From NCBI GenBank assembly GCA_903832055.1, contig CAILAC010000017.1, positions 62,001 through 126,000 of the forward strand: a stretch of 64,000 nt of DNA. The letters are read 5' to 3'. Made by a program: the position numbers and the translations under genes. Positions 8,637-17,271 of this stretch are shown piece after piece (position 1 is the stretch's first letter; every line of letters begins with the position of its first letter). A model generated the notes under the pieces. It saw only the letters and a list, made by a program, of their open reading frames with translations, made no database searches and had not been told where the DNA came from. This DNA is from an uncultured Acidobacteriota bacterium. Lineage in GTDB: Bacteria; Acidobacteriota; Terriglobia; Terriglobales; Acidobacteriaceae.

Positions 8637-8819
8637 GATTGCTCCTTGTATTGGTGTGAATTCGTGGTGAGAGGCCCTCTGTGGGCGCTCGGGAAAACTT
8701 ACTCTGTCCGGCGGCCGGGGGAAGTCCAGCAGTGCCGTCCTGTTGATTGCGAACAACTTTCGTCGCGCCCCCGTCTTGCAACTGGAAGCAGCGCCTGTCT
8801 CCATGCTAATCTCTCCACC

Positions 8820-9047
8820 ATGCTTCCGGAGCGTCCCGCAGCCCTCGACCCTGATTTTGACACCGATTTTGGCGCTGATTCCGTGCGGCGCGAACCCACG
8901 AAGTCGGTCGGCCAGGGAGCTGCGCCTCCAGAGCCATCACATCATCAGCAGGTTTGCCCCAACTGCAGCCAGACGCTGACCGGGCACCATTGCAAGCTGG
9001 TTTGTACTCGCTGTGGTTACTATCTAAGCTGCGCCGATTACTACTGA
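8820..9047 (+). CDS. Small zinc-ribbon protein
   Basis: A 75-residue protein with an acidic, unstructured N-terminal half and a C-terminal zinc ribbon: CPNC, then CKLVCTRCGYYLSC. This places four or more cysteines in a C-x2-C...C-x2-C arrangement, and the protein ends in CADYY. I recall similar short proteins with a KLVC..CGYYLSC ending in related genomes but know no function. The start at 8820 is the first ATG near the conserved part; the longer frame from 8646 overlaps the osmC promoter region. No clear SD is visible. Confidence 0.6.
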   Translation: MLPERPAALDPDFDTDFGADSVRREPTKSVGQGAAPPEPSHHQQVCPNCSQTLTGHHCKLVCTRCGYYLSCADYY

Positions 9048-9196
9048 GCAGATCAGGTAACCTTCGCATTTTGACAATGCGAGACCGTCGCGCTCGGCAA
9101 ACCATTCCAAAGAAAGAGAAAAGCTCTGATTCAAACTAGAGCACTTTCGTGTTATCTTTGCGCCTGAACAGCAATTTTGCTCGGAGGCAGTTCAAT

Positions 9197-9847
9197 ATGT
9201 CTATTCGTCGGGGGATAACTGTGGCCGTTTTGGCTCTCGGAGGCACTTTTTCCGTGGTGCAGAGCGCTATGCCGCAAACCCCTTCTCCCACCCTGAAAGA
9301 AACGACGACCTGGTTGGCATCGCATTTGACATCCCTGGTTCATACCTCCAAGAGGACTTCAGTAACCATTCGAACAAAGAAGGGGAAGCCGCCCAAGGAG
9401 GTCGAGCGACAGGAAGAAAACACCAGCGAAACAGTCTCCTCGGCAGTCTTCGACGGATGTTCGTTGAAACTCGGACAGATGATCAAGGGTGACGACTACA
9501 CGGTTTCGATCACCAGCCTGATCCCCATGGATCATCTGCTCAAGGCTTCCCTGAGTACCGAAAAGCAGGATTCCTCAAAATCGCAGGATGGCGATGACTC
9601 GACCGAAGTCACTGTTGCTCCGGCATCGGTCATTGTGGTGAAGCTGGAGGCGACGAGCAACGTCATTTCCTGGAAGCGCGCCAGCACCGGAAGCGTTCCG
9701 TTGGAACAGGCAAGAATTCCGTATCAGGGAAACAGCGCTTCGCTGAACTTTACCTCCGATGATGAATCTTTGCCGCCCCGGATTCTCAACGCACTGAATC
9801 ACGCGATCCAGCTCTGCCAGGTCGCCGAAAAACCGGAACCCTTTTAG
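9197..9847 (+). CDS. Secreted protein of unknown function
   Basis: A 216-residue protein starting at the ATG at 9197 with GGAGG 9 nt upstream. The N-terminus MSIRRGITVAVLALGG is a signal peptide that probably ends near AMPQ. The mature part is Ser/Thr/Lys rich with no known catalytic motif. Repeated segments of alternating polarity (SVTIRTKKGK, VIVVKLEATSN) suggest beta structure. One cysteine lies in the middle (FDGCSLKLGQ) and one near the end (QLCQVAE), possibly disulphide linked. I do not recognise the family. Confidence 0.7.
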   Translation: MSIRRGITVAVLALGGTFSVVQSAMPQTPSPTLKETTTWLASHLTSLVHTSKRTSVTIRTKKGKPPKEVERQEENTSETVSSAVFDGCSLKLGQMIKGDDYTVSITSLIPMDHLLKASLSTEKQDSSKSQDGDDSTEVTVAPASVIVVKLEATSNVISWKRASTGSVPLEQARIPYQGNSASLNFTSDDESLPPRILNALNHAIQLCQVAEKPEPF

Positions 9848-9889
9848 AAATTGCATCCAGCGCGTCCGTCAAATGCCACGCCTGCCGGT

Positions 9890-10978
9890 TCAATTCAAAG
9901 CAGGGGCTGGCTCTGAAGGGATAGTCGCAAGTTCCGCCAGATGAGCGCGCCTCAAGACCTTGCGCGCAAGCCCGGTCAAAGGCAACGTATCGAGGCTGTG
10001 GAGTGCTACCCAGCGCCGCCCGGTTGAAGACACGGTGAATTCCTCTACGTCCTCTTCAAAGACGGTGCGGATGCGCACAGAGTAGTTCACCTGCATGATG
10101 GCGTGCTTGAGAGTCATGCGCAGCGCGGTACCGGGAACTTCCATGCTTCGCAGCGAGGGTAGTTCCCACATGCCCGGCATCACAGTTTCGTTGGCCCCGC
10201 GCTGCTGCAGCAGTACTTCACGGTTTGCAATTCCATTTCGAATGACAAGTGCATAAGCGGCATCCTGGCTTCGCATCCTGGCTCGTGGGGGAGTGAGGTG
10301 TTCCCCGCGGGTGATGCAATCCTGCCTGAGCGGGCAAACCATGCACATCGGGTTGCGGGGCAGGCAAACGGTGGCCCCCAGTTCCATCATCGACTGATTG
10401 AAGTCGCCCGGCCGCATCGGATCAAGCAGCACCTGCGCCAGTTGCTCGGTGTTGCGCAGCAACTCTGCCTGGCCGTTGCGCTCCGTTGAACCCCAGCCAG
10501 CCAGCCGCTGGACAACCCGCTCGACATTCCCATCGATAACGGCTACCGCTTCACCAAAGGCAATGCTGGCAATTGCCGCAGAGGTATAGGCGCCGATGCC
10601 AGGCAGGGATCGCAGTTCAAGGGCAGTCCGGGGCACCATGCCGCCCAACTCGTTGGTGACAACCTGAGCAGCCTGATGCAGCATGCGGGCACGGCGGTAG
10701 TAGCCGAGGCCGCTCCACAGGGCGAGCACATCCTGTTCCGATGCCTGGGCGAGATCTTCAATGGCGGGGAAATTGCGCAGAAAGTCCACAAATCGTTCTT
10801 CGACGACAGCGACACGTGTCTGCTGAAGCATGATCTCCGAGACCCAGATGGCGTAGGGGTCCCTGCTGCGGCGCCACGGCAGATCGCGGCGATTCCGGTC
10901 AAACCATTCCAGCAGGCGGAGGCGCAGATCGGCTATTACAGCATCGCTCAGGAATGAAATGTGCGCATTCTTGCCCAG
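9890..10978 (-). CDS. mutY: A/G-specific adenine DNA glycosylase MutY, non-standard start
   Basis: Removes adenine opposite 8-oxoguanine. The N-terminal family block LPWRRSRDPYAIWVSEIMLQ, with the catalytic Glu before IMLQQTRV, lies upstream of the first ATG (10831). The protein must therefore start earlier. The frame is open to a stop near 11040 with no ATG, GTG or TTG. A CTG at 10976-10978 has AAGGAG at 10986-10991, 7 nt upstream, and I use it as the start (362 residues, normal length). LPGIGAYTSAAI is the HhH motif. The [4Fe-4S] cysteines are CLPRNPMCMVCPLRQDC (spacing 6-2-5). The C-terminus is a NUDIX-like 8-oxoG recognition domain. The downstream ATG at 10831 would lose the catalytic Glu. 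Confidence 0.9.
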   Translation of the reverse strand: MGKNAHISFLSDAVIADLRLRLLEWFDRNRRDLPWRRSRDPYAIWVSEIMLQQTRVAVVEERFVDFLRNFPAIEDLAQASEQDVLALWSGLGYYRRARMLHQAAQVVTNELGGMVPRTALELRSLPGIGAYTSAAIASIAFGEAVAVIDGNVERVVQRLAGWGSTERNGQAELLRNTEQLAQVLLDPMRPGDFNQSMMELGATVCLPRNPMCMVCPLRQDCITRGEHLTPPRARMRSQDAAYALVIRNGIANREVLLQQRGANETVMPGMWELPSLRSMEVPGTALRMTLKHAIMQVNYSVRIRTVFEEDVEEFTVSSTGRRWVALHSLDTLPLTGLARKVLRRAHLAELATIPSEPAPALN

Positions 10979-11294
10979 AAGCCCGCTCCTTGAATCAAAC
11001 CCAGACTCTGATTCTAGCCGTCGGGCCGGTTTGCGAGGTCATTTCTTCAAAAGCCCTGATAGGCATTTGCACGTTGCCGAGCGCCAATCTGGAGCCTGCT
11101 GCGTCAGTTTCAGCACTTTCCGGTGCCCTGCAATGTGGCTTCGTGGTAAAGTGGGCAAAGAATCACTCATCACGTACCGGCCATGCAAATGGCTCCCAGC
11201 CAATGCTTTGAGGCCTTCCCCCGGGTCTTCTGAGGCATGCAAGCCGGAGCTTTCTTATTTCGGGGCATTTCTGTGTTTGCAGGAGACTCCCCCC

Positions 11295-12191
11295 TTGAAG
11301 CAAATTTCCCTTCGCTTATCGATCAGCCTTGGATTGGCTGTCCCAATTCTGGTTGCCTCATCTCTTCCTCTTTGTGCGCAGTCGGAGACCCCTTGGTTCA
11401 GCAGTTCGGCCGACATGGTGAATCAAAATCTGGTTCAACCTGAATCTTCTGCGTATCTGGCAGGTGGCAGCCTGTACCAAAAGGCCGGTGCCGCCCCGGC
11501 AGCTTCAGGGCCGCCAAAGCCGCTCTCCCGAATCGCGCTGGGCGTCGGATTTTCGCCCCTCGGCATTGGCTTCCAGGCGGCAACCAACATCAACAGCCAC
11601 TTCAATGTGCGCGGCACGGGCAACTTTCTCAATTACACCCGCAACAACATCCAGACAGAGGGCTTTGACGTTACAGCCAAGCTCAACCTGGCCTCTGCTG
11701 GCGCTTCAGTAGATTTTTATCCCTTCCACGCCGGCTTCCGGCTCAGCCCAGGCATCCTGTTCTACAACCAGAACAAGGTGGATGCAGTCTTTCTTGCGGC
11801 TGCCGGAACCAGTTTCACGCTGAATAATCACACTTACTACTCAGCAGCGGGCAGCAATGGCGTCAAAGGGAACGGCTCGTTCGGTCTGGGAAATGGCTCA
11901 CAGGCTTTCACGATGACCACTGGTTGGGGCAATGTGATTCCGGCTTCAGGCCGCCACATCAGCTTTCCCTTTGAAGTGGGCGTAGCCTTCACCAAAGACC
12001 CCACAGTCGCACTGAATCTCTCCGGATTCGTCTGCGACGCTCAGGGCAAGAACTGTGTCAACGTCGCCACCGACGCAACCGCGCAGGCCGATCTCGCGGC
12101 TCAGGTGAAGAAGTACCAGAGCGACTTTAACCAGTTGAAAACCTACCCGATTGTTTCCTTTGGCGTGGCGTACAACTTCCGCATTCGATAA
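11295..12191 (+). CDS. Outer-membrane beta-barrel protein (paralog 1)
   Basis: A 298-residue protein. I choose TTG at 11295 because AGGAG lies about 9 nt upstream and a good signal peptide follows directly (LRLSISLGLAVPILVASSLP, cleavage near CAQ). The mature part has many alternating, Gly/Asn/Tyr-rich strands such as GVGFSPLGIGFQAATNIN, FNVRGTGNFLNY and FRLSPGILFYNQN. It ends in VAYNFRIR, like a barrel's last strand. It is clearly related to the next gene over its whole mature length. The cargo or function is unknown. Confidence 0.8.
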   Translation: MKQISLRLSISLGLAVPILVASSLPLCAQSETPWFSSSADMVNQNLVQPESSAYLAGGSLYQKAGAAPAASGPPKPLSRIALGVGFSPLGIGFQAATNINSHFNVRGTGNFLNYTRNNIQTEGFDVTAKLNLASAGASVDFYPFHAGFRLSPGILFYNQNKVDAVFLAAAGTSFTLNNHTYYSAAGSNGVKGNGSFGLGNGSQAFTMTTGWGNVIPASGRHISFPFEVGVAFTKDPTVALNLSGFVCDAQGKNCVNVATDATAQADLAAQVKKYQSDFNQLKTYPIVSFGVAYNFRIR

Positions 12192-12462
12192 TCGAGTCTC
12201 AGAGTGGGCATTGGGCGCTCCTGATCCAGCGACCCATGCCCAATGCGGCACAAGCAACCATCAGCCTGGCCTGTGCTCCGCACTCCTTTTCCTTGAAGAT
12301 CAGTCGATATAGGGTATTGGGTTTGCTCGCAAATCCAGAGCAAACTTCGGATATCCGTTCGATTCTTAGAAATGGCCTTTGAGCTTCCCCCGGCTCAGCA
12401 AGGCATGGAATCGGCGTTGCAATCCTCGTGGGGGGGCGTATCCAGACTGTTGGAGAATCCCG

Positions 12463-13491
12463 TTGAAAACTACCTCGCTTGGCCCCTATTGCGCGGCTGC
12501 TTCAGTGATAGTTGCTCTGGTTTGCACTCCACTTGCGTTAAACGCGCAATCAATGCCGACTGGGAATCCACTCCCCTCCCCCGCTCTCGAAGCAAGACTG
12601 AACAGCCCTGAGTTGTATGCGTCGAGCTCTCTGGCCGTTCTCAATGCGAATTCAGAGAACACATATCCTGAGGCTCCAAACACGGAACTGGCTTCGGCTC
12701 CCGAACCTGCCTCGCCCATCGCAGCCGCCAGCGGTGCCGGATTTGATCACTATGAGGTCGCACCTTCGGCTACCTGGCACCAGATTCCCTTTTCGCGCGT
12801 CGGCATCGGCGCAGATGTCTCACCACTGGGCATCGGCATCAAATCGGCGATTGTTCTGAATCACTATTTTGATGCGCGCCTGATGGGCAACTTCTTCAGC
12901 TACAACAGCAATCGGTTTGAGATCAACGGCTTTAATGTCCATGCCAAGTTCAACCTGGTTTCTGCGGCAGCCGCCCTTGACTTCTATCCCTATGGAAGCG
13001 TCTTTCGCATCAGTCCTGGAGTGCTTTTCTACAATGGCAACCAGATGTCGGCGGTGGCCGACATTGTTCCGGGTACAAGCTTCAGCTTTGAAAGCAAGAC
13101 TTACTACTCCGCCAAGGCCAATCCCGTAACCGGAGCAACGCCGCTGACGGCTTCTGGCAAACTGGGTTTGAACAGCACCCAACCGGCGTTCACGATTACC
13201 GGGGGGTTCGGAAAGTTCATTCCTCATTCTCACCGGCACTGGTCGTTTCCTTCCGAGTTCGGCGTCGCCTTTACAGGCGCACCTTCGGTGAACGTGAACA
13301 TCGCGGGTTGGGCTTGCGCGGACGCTAAACAAACCAGTTGCAGCAATGTAAGCGACACCACAACGCCTGTTGGACACGACATCAACGTCGATTTGCAGAG
13401 CCGACTGACCAAGTGGAGAAACAGCCTGAACAAGTTTCAGGTCTACCCGATATTTTCCTATGGTGTCATGTACAGCTTTGATATCCGGTAG
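12463..13491 (+). CDS. Outer-membrane beta-barrel protein (paralog 2)
   Basis: A 342-residue paralog of the preceding gene. The TTG start at 12463 has GGAGA 7 nt upstream, and the signal peptide (AAASVIVALVCTPLALNAQS) follows. Shared blocks include SPLGIG, MGNFFSYNSNRFEINGFNV, DFYPY, RISPGVLFYNGNQ, KTYYSAK and the C-terminal YSFDIR. It carries about 60 extra Pro/Ser/Glu-rich residues between signal and barrel. A cysteine pair (ACADAKQTSC) matches the pair CDAQGKNC in paralog 1. The gap between paralogs (271 bp) holds only an imperfect hairpin, 12208-12246, without a T run. Confidence 0.8.
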   Translation: MKTTSLGPYCAAASVIVALVCTPLALNAQSMPTGNPLPSPALEARLNSPELYASSSLAVLNANSENTYPEAPNTELASAPEPASPIAAASGAGFDHYEVAPSATWHQIPFSRVGIGADVSPLGIGIKSAIVLNHYFDARLMGNFFSYNSNRFEINGFNVHAKFNLVSAAAALDFYPYGSVFRISPGVLFYNGNQMSAVADIVPGTSFSFESKTYYSAKANPVTGATPLTASGKLGLNSTQPAFTITGGFGKFIPHSHRHWSFPSEFGVAFTGAPSVNVNIAGWACADAKQTSCSNVSDTTTPVGHDINVDLQSRLTKWRNSLNKFQVYPIFSYGVMYSFDIR

Positions 13492-13518
13492 CCATTTGAA
13501 GATCGAACCAGCAAACGC

Positions 13519-13546
13519 AAGGGCCGCTCCAATCGGAGCGGCCCTT
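13519..13546. terminator. Bidirectional terminator between convergent genes
   Basis: A perfect 12-bp stem AAGGGCCGCTCC / GGAGCGGCCCTT with a 4-nt AATC loop. It lies 28 bp after the stop of barrel paralog 2 and 28 bp after the stop of the minus-strand radical SAM gene. The T run is weak on both sides. Confidence 0.75.
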
Positions 13547-13573
13547 GTATCTTTCGGTCGATTTCCCTGGGAA

Positions 13574-15667
13574 TTAGTCGCCTGCAACAGGCTCTTCCGC
13601 GCGCTCGACAACCGGTTTCGCCGGGGCAATCGAGTCCAGGCGAACCAGCCCTTCGACAGGCTTCTCTCCGAGCACATGTTCGCGATACAGCTTAGCCATG
13701 CGTGCGCTTTCCGCATCCGCTTTGATCTTCTCATCGCGAGCGCGCAGCTTTTCTTCGCGGGCGTTCTTGGCAATGCCCAGATCGTCCAACGTGTGATTGG
13801 CCTCTGCGTTTACGTGCTGCATGTTGAGTTCGAGCTTGTGGCCCTGTTGCGCCATGCCTACCTTCTTGCCGCCGGCAAAGATTTCATGCCGCCCGTGCTC
13901 CTCGTACCACTTGGTCAAGGTCGCGGTCATGTGCATCTTTTCAATGATGTTGCGCCAGCCAACACCCGTGTTGTACGCACAGAAGCTAATCTCACCCTCT
14001 TGCGTCGCATACGGAATGATGCACTGTTCCGTCCGGCGGAAGTCGTAGTTGAAGAGATCCTGGAACCACATGCCCGCGATGAACAGGAAGTTCCAGCGGT
14101 CTTGCCGGCGGAGCTTGATGTCTTCGGCGGTGCGGTCACCGGTGACCTTGCCGTAGTTTTTGCCAGATGCGCCAAAGGTCTTGTCCATCTTCTGCATCAT
14201 GTCACTGATTTTGAAGTGGGTAGGAGCCTTGAACGGATCGTAGTTGCGAAGCAGCGCCAGGCCGATGCCGACAATCGAGAGCATCTTGCCGCGAGCCGCG
14301 TCGTTCACCTTGGCAACGTCGCGCGCGAGACGGTCAACATTGAGAAAGGCACTCACGGGAACAGCTTCCTTCGTTTCCTTGTCGATCATCAGCGCCATGC
14401 CAATGCCGCAGTTCGGATGGCAACCGCAGGAGAGCTGGCCCCAGTCGCTGTTCGTTCCGTGGACGTTGTCCGCCCAATCGGAAAATGTGCTCATGAAGCT
14501 GATCGGGAACCAGTCGCGGATGGGCTCGCCCAGGCCGGTCTGGTTCTTCACATCATGCGCCAGGTGGCTCAGCGTGTAGCGCTGCGCCAGACGGCGGTCG
14601 TCTGAGATATCCTCATCGCGGCCCGTAAATGACACCGGCTGGAAGCTCAGGAAGTTGATCGTCTTCGGGTTGTCCAGCGCAAACTCGACAATGCGACCGA
14701 CCTGCTCATTGTTGATGCCATTGATGATTGTCGTGACCGGCACAATATCCACGCCAGCCTCATGCAGATTGGCGATGGCTTGCAGCTTCACATCAAACAG
14801 GTTGCCGACCTTGCGGTGCGAATTGGCCGCGTTGCCGATGCCGTCGAACTGAAGATATACGTAGCGCAGACCCGCTTCGCAGGCAGCGCGACAGAGTTCC
14901 TTGCTCTTGGCAAATTCGATACCATTCGTTGCCGCCTGCACGCTGTTGTAGCCAACCTTGCGCGCATAGGCCACAGCATCAAGGAAGTACGGCGAAAGCG
15001 TCGGCTCACCGCCGGAGAACTGAACGCTCATCTGACGACGCGGCTTGATGGTGATCGCGTTGTCCAGCATGGTCTTGATCTCGTCCCACGTGAGCTCATG
15101 CACGAAACCAACCTGGTTGGCATCCATGAAGCAGGGGTCGCACATCATGTTGCAGCGGTTGGTCAGATCGATAGTGAGGACAGAACCGCGTCCGTGAGTG
15201 ACGGTTGACGTGCCGTGGTTGTGCAGCTTCTCGTCATTGTGGGCGCGGATATCGCGGCCGGGAAAGCTCTCTTCCAGGTGCTTGAAGAAGGCCGGGTCAG
15301 TGGACATGAGATCTTCAAAATGGCCGTGCTTGGGACAATCCTTAACCATGAGAATCTGCCCGTCGCGCTCGATGATCGTTGCCTTGATTTCGCCGACCTT
15401 TTCGTTCAGCAGGACTTCATGAGGCAGCTTGCCATCAAGGATCTGCTGGCGAATCTCAGGCACACACTTGGGGCAAAGCGAGTCAGTCGAACGGGGCCAG
15501 CCAAGCGGCGGCTTTTCCTTTTGCCAGCTCTTGAGCAGGGGCTTGTCGCTCCACTTGGGGGTGATCGAGGGGTTGGGATTGATCCTGTTCAGGCGCTCGA
15601 AAACTTCCCACGCGCCCTTGGCTGCGTAAGCTACTGCTTTCTCTGCATATTTGCTGGCTTTTGACAT
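13574..15667 (-). CDS. Radical SAM protein resembling tetraether/membrane-spanning lipid synthases (Tes/Mss)
   Basis: A 697-residue protein starting at the ATG at 15667. An N-terminal metal site has LCPKC (C65, C68) and DCPKHGHFED (C111), the rubredoxin-like arrangement of the Tes family (MJ0619-like proteins). The radical SAM cluster is C172-x3-C176-x2-C179 in NRCNMMCDPC, followed by QFSGGEPTLSP and a MoaA-like barrel. Another cysteine group, CGCHPNC, lies later and could hold an auxiliary cluster. The C-terminal 180 residues, ending in charged coiled-coil-like sequence, are longer than in archaeal Tes. In Acidobacteriota such enzymes are candidates for joining two lipid tails into iso-diabolic acid or brGDGT-type membrane-spanning lipids. 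The assignment rests on motif layout, not on an alignment. The gene appears monocistronic. Confidence 0.78.
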   Translation of the reverse strand: MSKASKYAEKAVAYAAKGAWEVFERLNRINPNPSITPKWSDKPLLKSWQKEKPPLGWPRSTDSLCPKCVPEIRQQILDGKLPHEVLLNEKVGEIKATIIERDGQILMVKDCPKHGHFEDLMSTDPAFFKHLEESFPGRDIRAHNDEKLHNHGTSTVTHGRGSVLTIDLTNRCNMMCDPCFMDANQVGFVHELTWDEIKTMLDNAITIKPRRQMSVQFSGGEPTLSPYFLDAVAYARKVGYNSVQAATNGIEFAKSKELCRAACEAGLRYVYLQFDGIGNAANSHRKVGNLFDVKLQAIANLHEAGVDIVPVTTIINGINNEQVGRIVEFALDNPKTINFLSFQPVSFTGRDEDISDDRRLAQRYTLSHLAHDVKNQTGLGEPIRDWFPISFMSTFSDWADNVHGTNSDWGQLSCGCHPNCGIGMALMIDKETKEAVPVSAFLNVDRLARDVAKVNDAARGKMLSIVGIGLALLRNYDPFKAPTHFKISDMMQKMDKTFGASGKNYGKVTGDRTAEDIKLRRQDRWNFLFIAGMWFQDLFNYDFRRTEQCIIPYATQEGEISFCAYNTGVGWRNIIEKMHMTATLTKWYEEHGRHEIFAGGKKVGMAQQGHKLELNMQHVNAEANHTLDDLGIAKNAREEKLRARDEKIKADAESARMAKLYREHVLGEKPVEGLVRLDSIAPAKPVVERAEEPVAGD

Positions 15668-16002
15668 TGGCGCTGTTTTCTCCTTGGTGCATGAATCGTG
15701 AATCGTGAATCGAAATTGACGGCCAACTGGATACATCTGGCTCATCGAATGGAGTCAATCAAGTTAAAACGTACTCAATGCGTTGACATACTCGGGAACA
15801 CCGGAGCACATGACGCTCAGGGCGAGGCCAGAATGGACATCTGGCTATCCATCATGATTCTAGTCTCGCCGCACAAGTGACCCAAACAAGTGACAGCGAA
15901 CGGCAATTTCCTCGGGCTAAGCGGTATTGTGGCCGACCGAACGGGGAGAACGTTGACCATGTGAAAGCATAATAACTCATCAGTTTCATGGGTTTCAGAG
16001 CC
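15668..16002. other. Intergenic region with a short tandem repeat
   Basis: This 335-bp gap between two minus-strand genes holds no convincing gene. It contains three perfect copies of the 7-mer TGAATCG at 15692-15712, just upstream of the radical SAM start and its GGAG. A TTGACA is seen near 15784 on the plus strand without a matching -10. The promoter of the radical SAM gene must lie here or further upstream. Confidence 0.5.
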
Positions 16003-16782
16003 TTATCGGTCAGTTCGGGCAACCTGATTGATGACACGCTGAACAAGAACAATCTGAATGTGCACGTGACGGGCAATGTCGGGCAAAAACTCCGTAACGA
16101 AGTTGTCGATAGGCGCAGTCGCCAGGCCGATCGCGTATCGCTCAGTGGTCGCGCCTGCGGTAGTTTCCCGGCCGGGAACATAGGCATTGCTGATCTCGTC
16201 GTCAATCAGGTTTCCGATTAGATTTGCGTAGTTCAACATACCCTTGCCGTTGTCTCCCTGTGTCCAGATCACCTGTGCAATGGCGTGGACCACGCGGCGC
16301 GGATAGCCGGCATGAGGCATGCGGTGATAACGCGGGTCCTGATGAACAATGGACGGAATCAGAAATGTATTAAAGAACTCGCCGGTCATCTCCTGCGAAT
16401 AACTTACACCGACACGGCGGCCGAAACCCGCCATGCCGGGACCATAGGGCGAGTGTGAATCAGAGCCGACAAAGATGGCACTTTCGCCCAGAATCGTAAT
16501 GGCGTTGAAGGGATCGATGACATTTCTCATCGCCAGACGCCCCTTTTCCTTTGGCGTCAACGGCTTGACTGCCGGGCCGTTGATGAAGCGGGTGTAGCGA
16601 TCCCTGAGCGGCAAAGCATTGGCAGGGGCCGGGGCATCGGGCAGTGTGTCAGGCCGGGGCGCGATTGGTGGTGGAGGCGGCGCTGGAGACGTTGGTGGAG
16701 GCGTTGGTGGAAACGTTTGTGGAGCCTGGGCTGCTGAGTTTAGCGTCCAACCCAGGATGAAGCAGAACAGTGCACTCCGCAC
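16003..16782 (-). CDS. Exported protein with proline-rich N-terminus, unknown function
   Basis: A 259-residue protein with the signal peptide MRSALFCFILGWTLNSAAQA. A Pro-rich linker of about 35 residues (PPTPPPTSPAPPPPP and similar) follows, and then a globular part. Distinct segments in that part are DPFNAITILGESAIFVGSD, GVSYSQEMTGEFFNTFLIPS and HQDPRYHRMPHAGYPRRVVHA. It may continue through hydrophobic helices, so the mature part could sit at or in the membrane. I have no function to propose. The neighbours do not suggest an operon. Confidence 0.7.
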   Translation of the reverse strand: MRSALFCFILGWTLNSAAQAPQTFPPTPPPTSPAPPPPPIAPRPDTLPDAPAPANALPLRDRYTRFINGPAVKPLTPKEKGRLAMRNVIDPFNAITILGESAIFVGSDSHSPYGPGMAGFGRRVGVSYSQEMTGEFFNTFLIPSIVHQDPRYHRMPHAGYPRRVVHAIAQVIWTQGDNGKGMLNYANLIGNLIDDEISNAYVPGRETTAGATTERYAIGLATAPIDNFVTEFLPDIARHVHIQIVLVQRVINQVARTDR

Positions 16783-17055
16783 CCATCTGCCGCTGGTAAC
16801 CGTTCCATCGAGTATGCAGCCAATGGCGATACGCGTCTCCCGCCTGACAAAGTCAACGCACCACGTCCGGCATCATGCTACGCCGATTGAGCGAAAACCG
16901 GAATGGAGGTTCGACGCATCATTGCCTGAAAAGGTCCTCATGGGTATTCGCGGGCCTGAAGGTAATGAATCCGACACCTCCAAACCAACTTTGCCCTCGC
17001 TTGCGTTGACGCGGACCAGAGCTGATGCGCACACTGGTTGCGGGGGGATTGATAT

Positions 17056-17271
17056 ATGCAAGGCTATGCGTCAACATCGGATGATTTCAGCCGTCGTGTG
17101 GAAGAGTGGATGGATACAGCCTCGAGCGAGGTTCGCCACGCCGTGCGGTACATCGACGCCGCCGTAATTCCCGAGGTGCGCCACGAGGTGGGCGGGGCTC
17201 TGCGTTTGCTGGCCGGCCACATGGAGCGCTGGGCCGACAAGCTTGACCCCGACGGAAAGCGAGGGTTGTGA
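17056..17271 (+). CDS. Small hypothetical protein upstream of rlpA
   Basis: A 71-residue protein, predicted helical and amphipathic (DDFSRRVEEWMDTASSEV, GGALRLLAGHMERWADKL), with no cysteines. GGGGGGA lies about 7 nt before the ATG. Its last codons overlap the rlpA start (GTGA), which supports a real, translationally coupled gene. The product resembles small lipid- or membrane-associated helical proteins, but the function is unknown. Confidence 0.62.
   Translation: MQGYASTSDDFSRRVEEWMDTASSEVRHAVRYIDAAVIPEVRHEVGGALRLLAGHMERWADKLDPDGKRGL

Noticed and set aside
12208-12246. Hairpin GCATTGGGC / GCCCAATGC between the barrel paralogs
   Set aside because: A 9-bp stem with a 21-nt loop and no T run; too weak to call a terminator.
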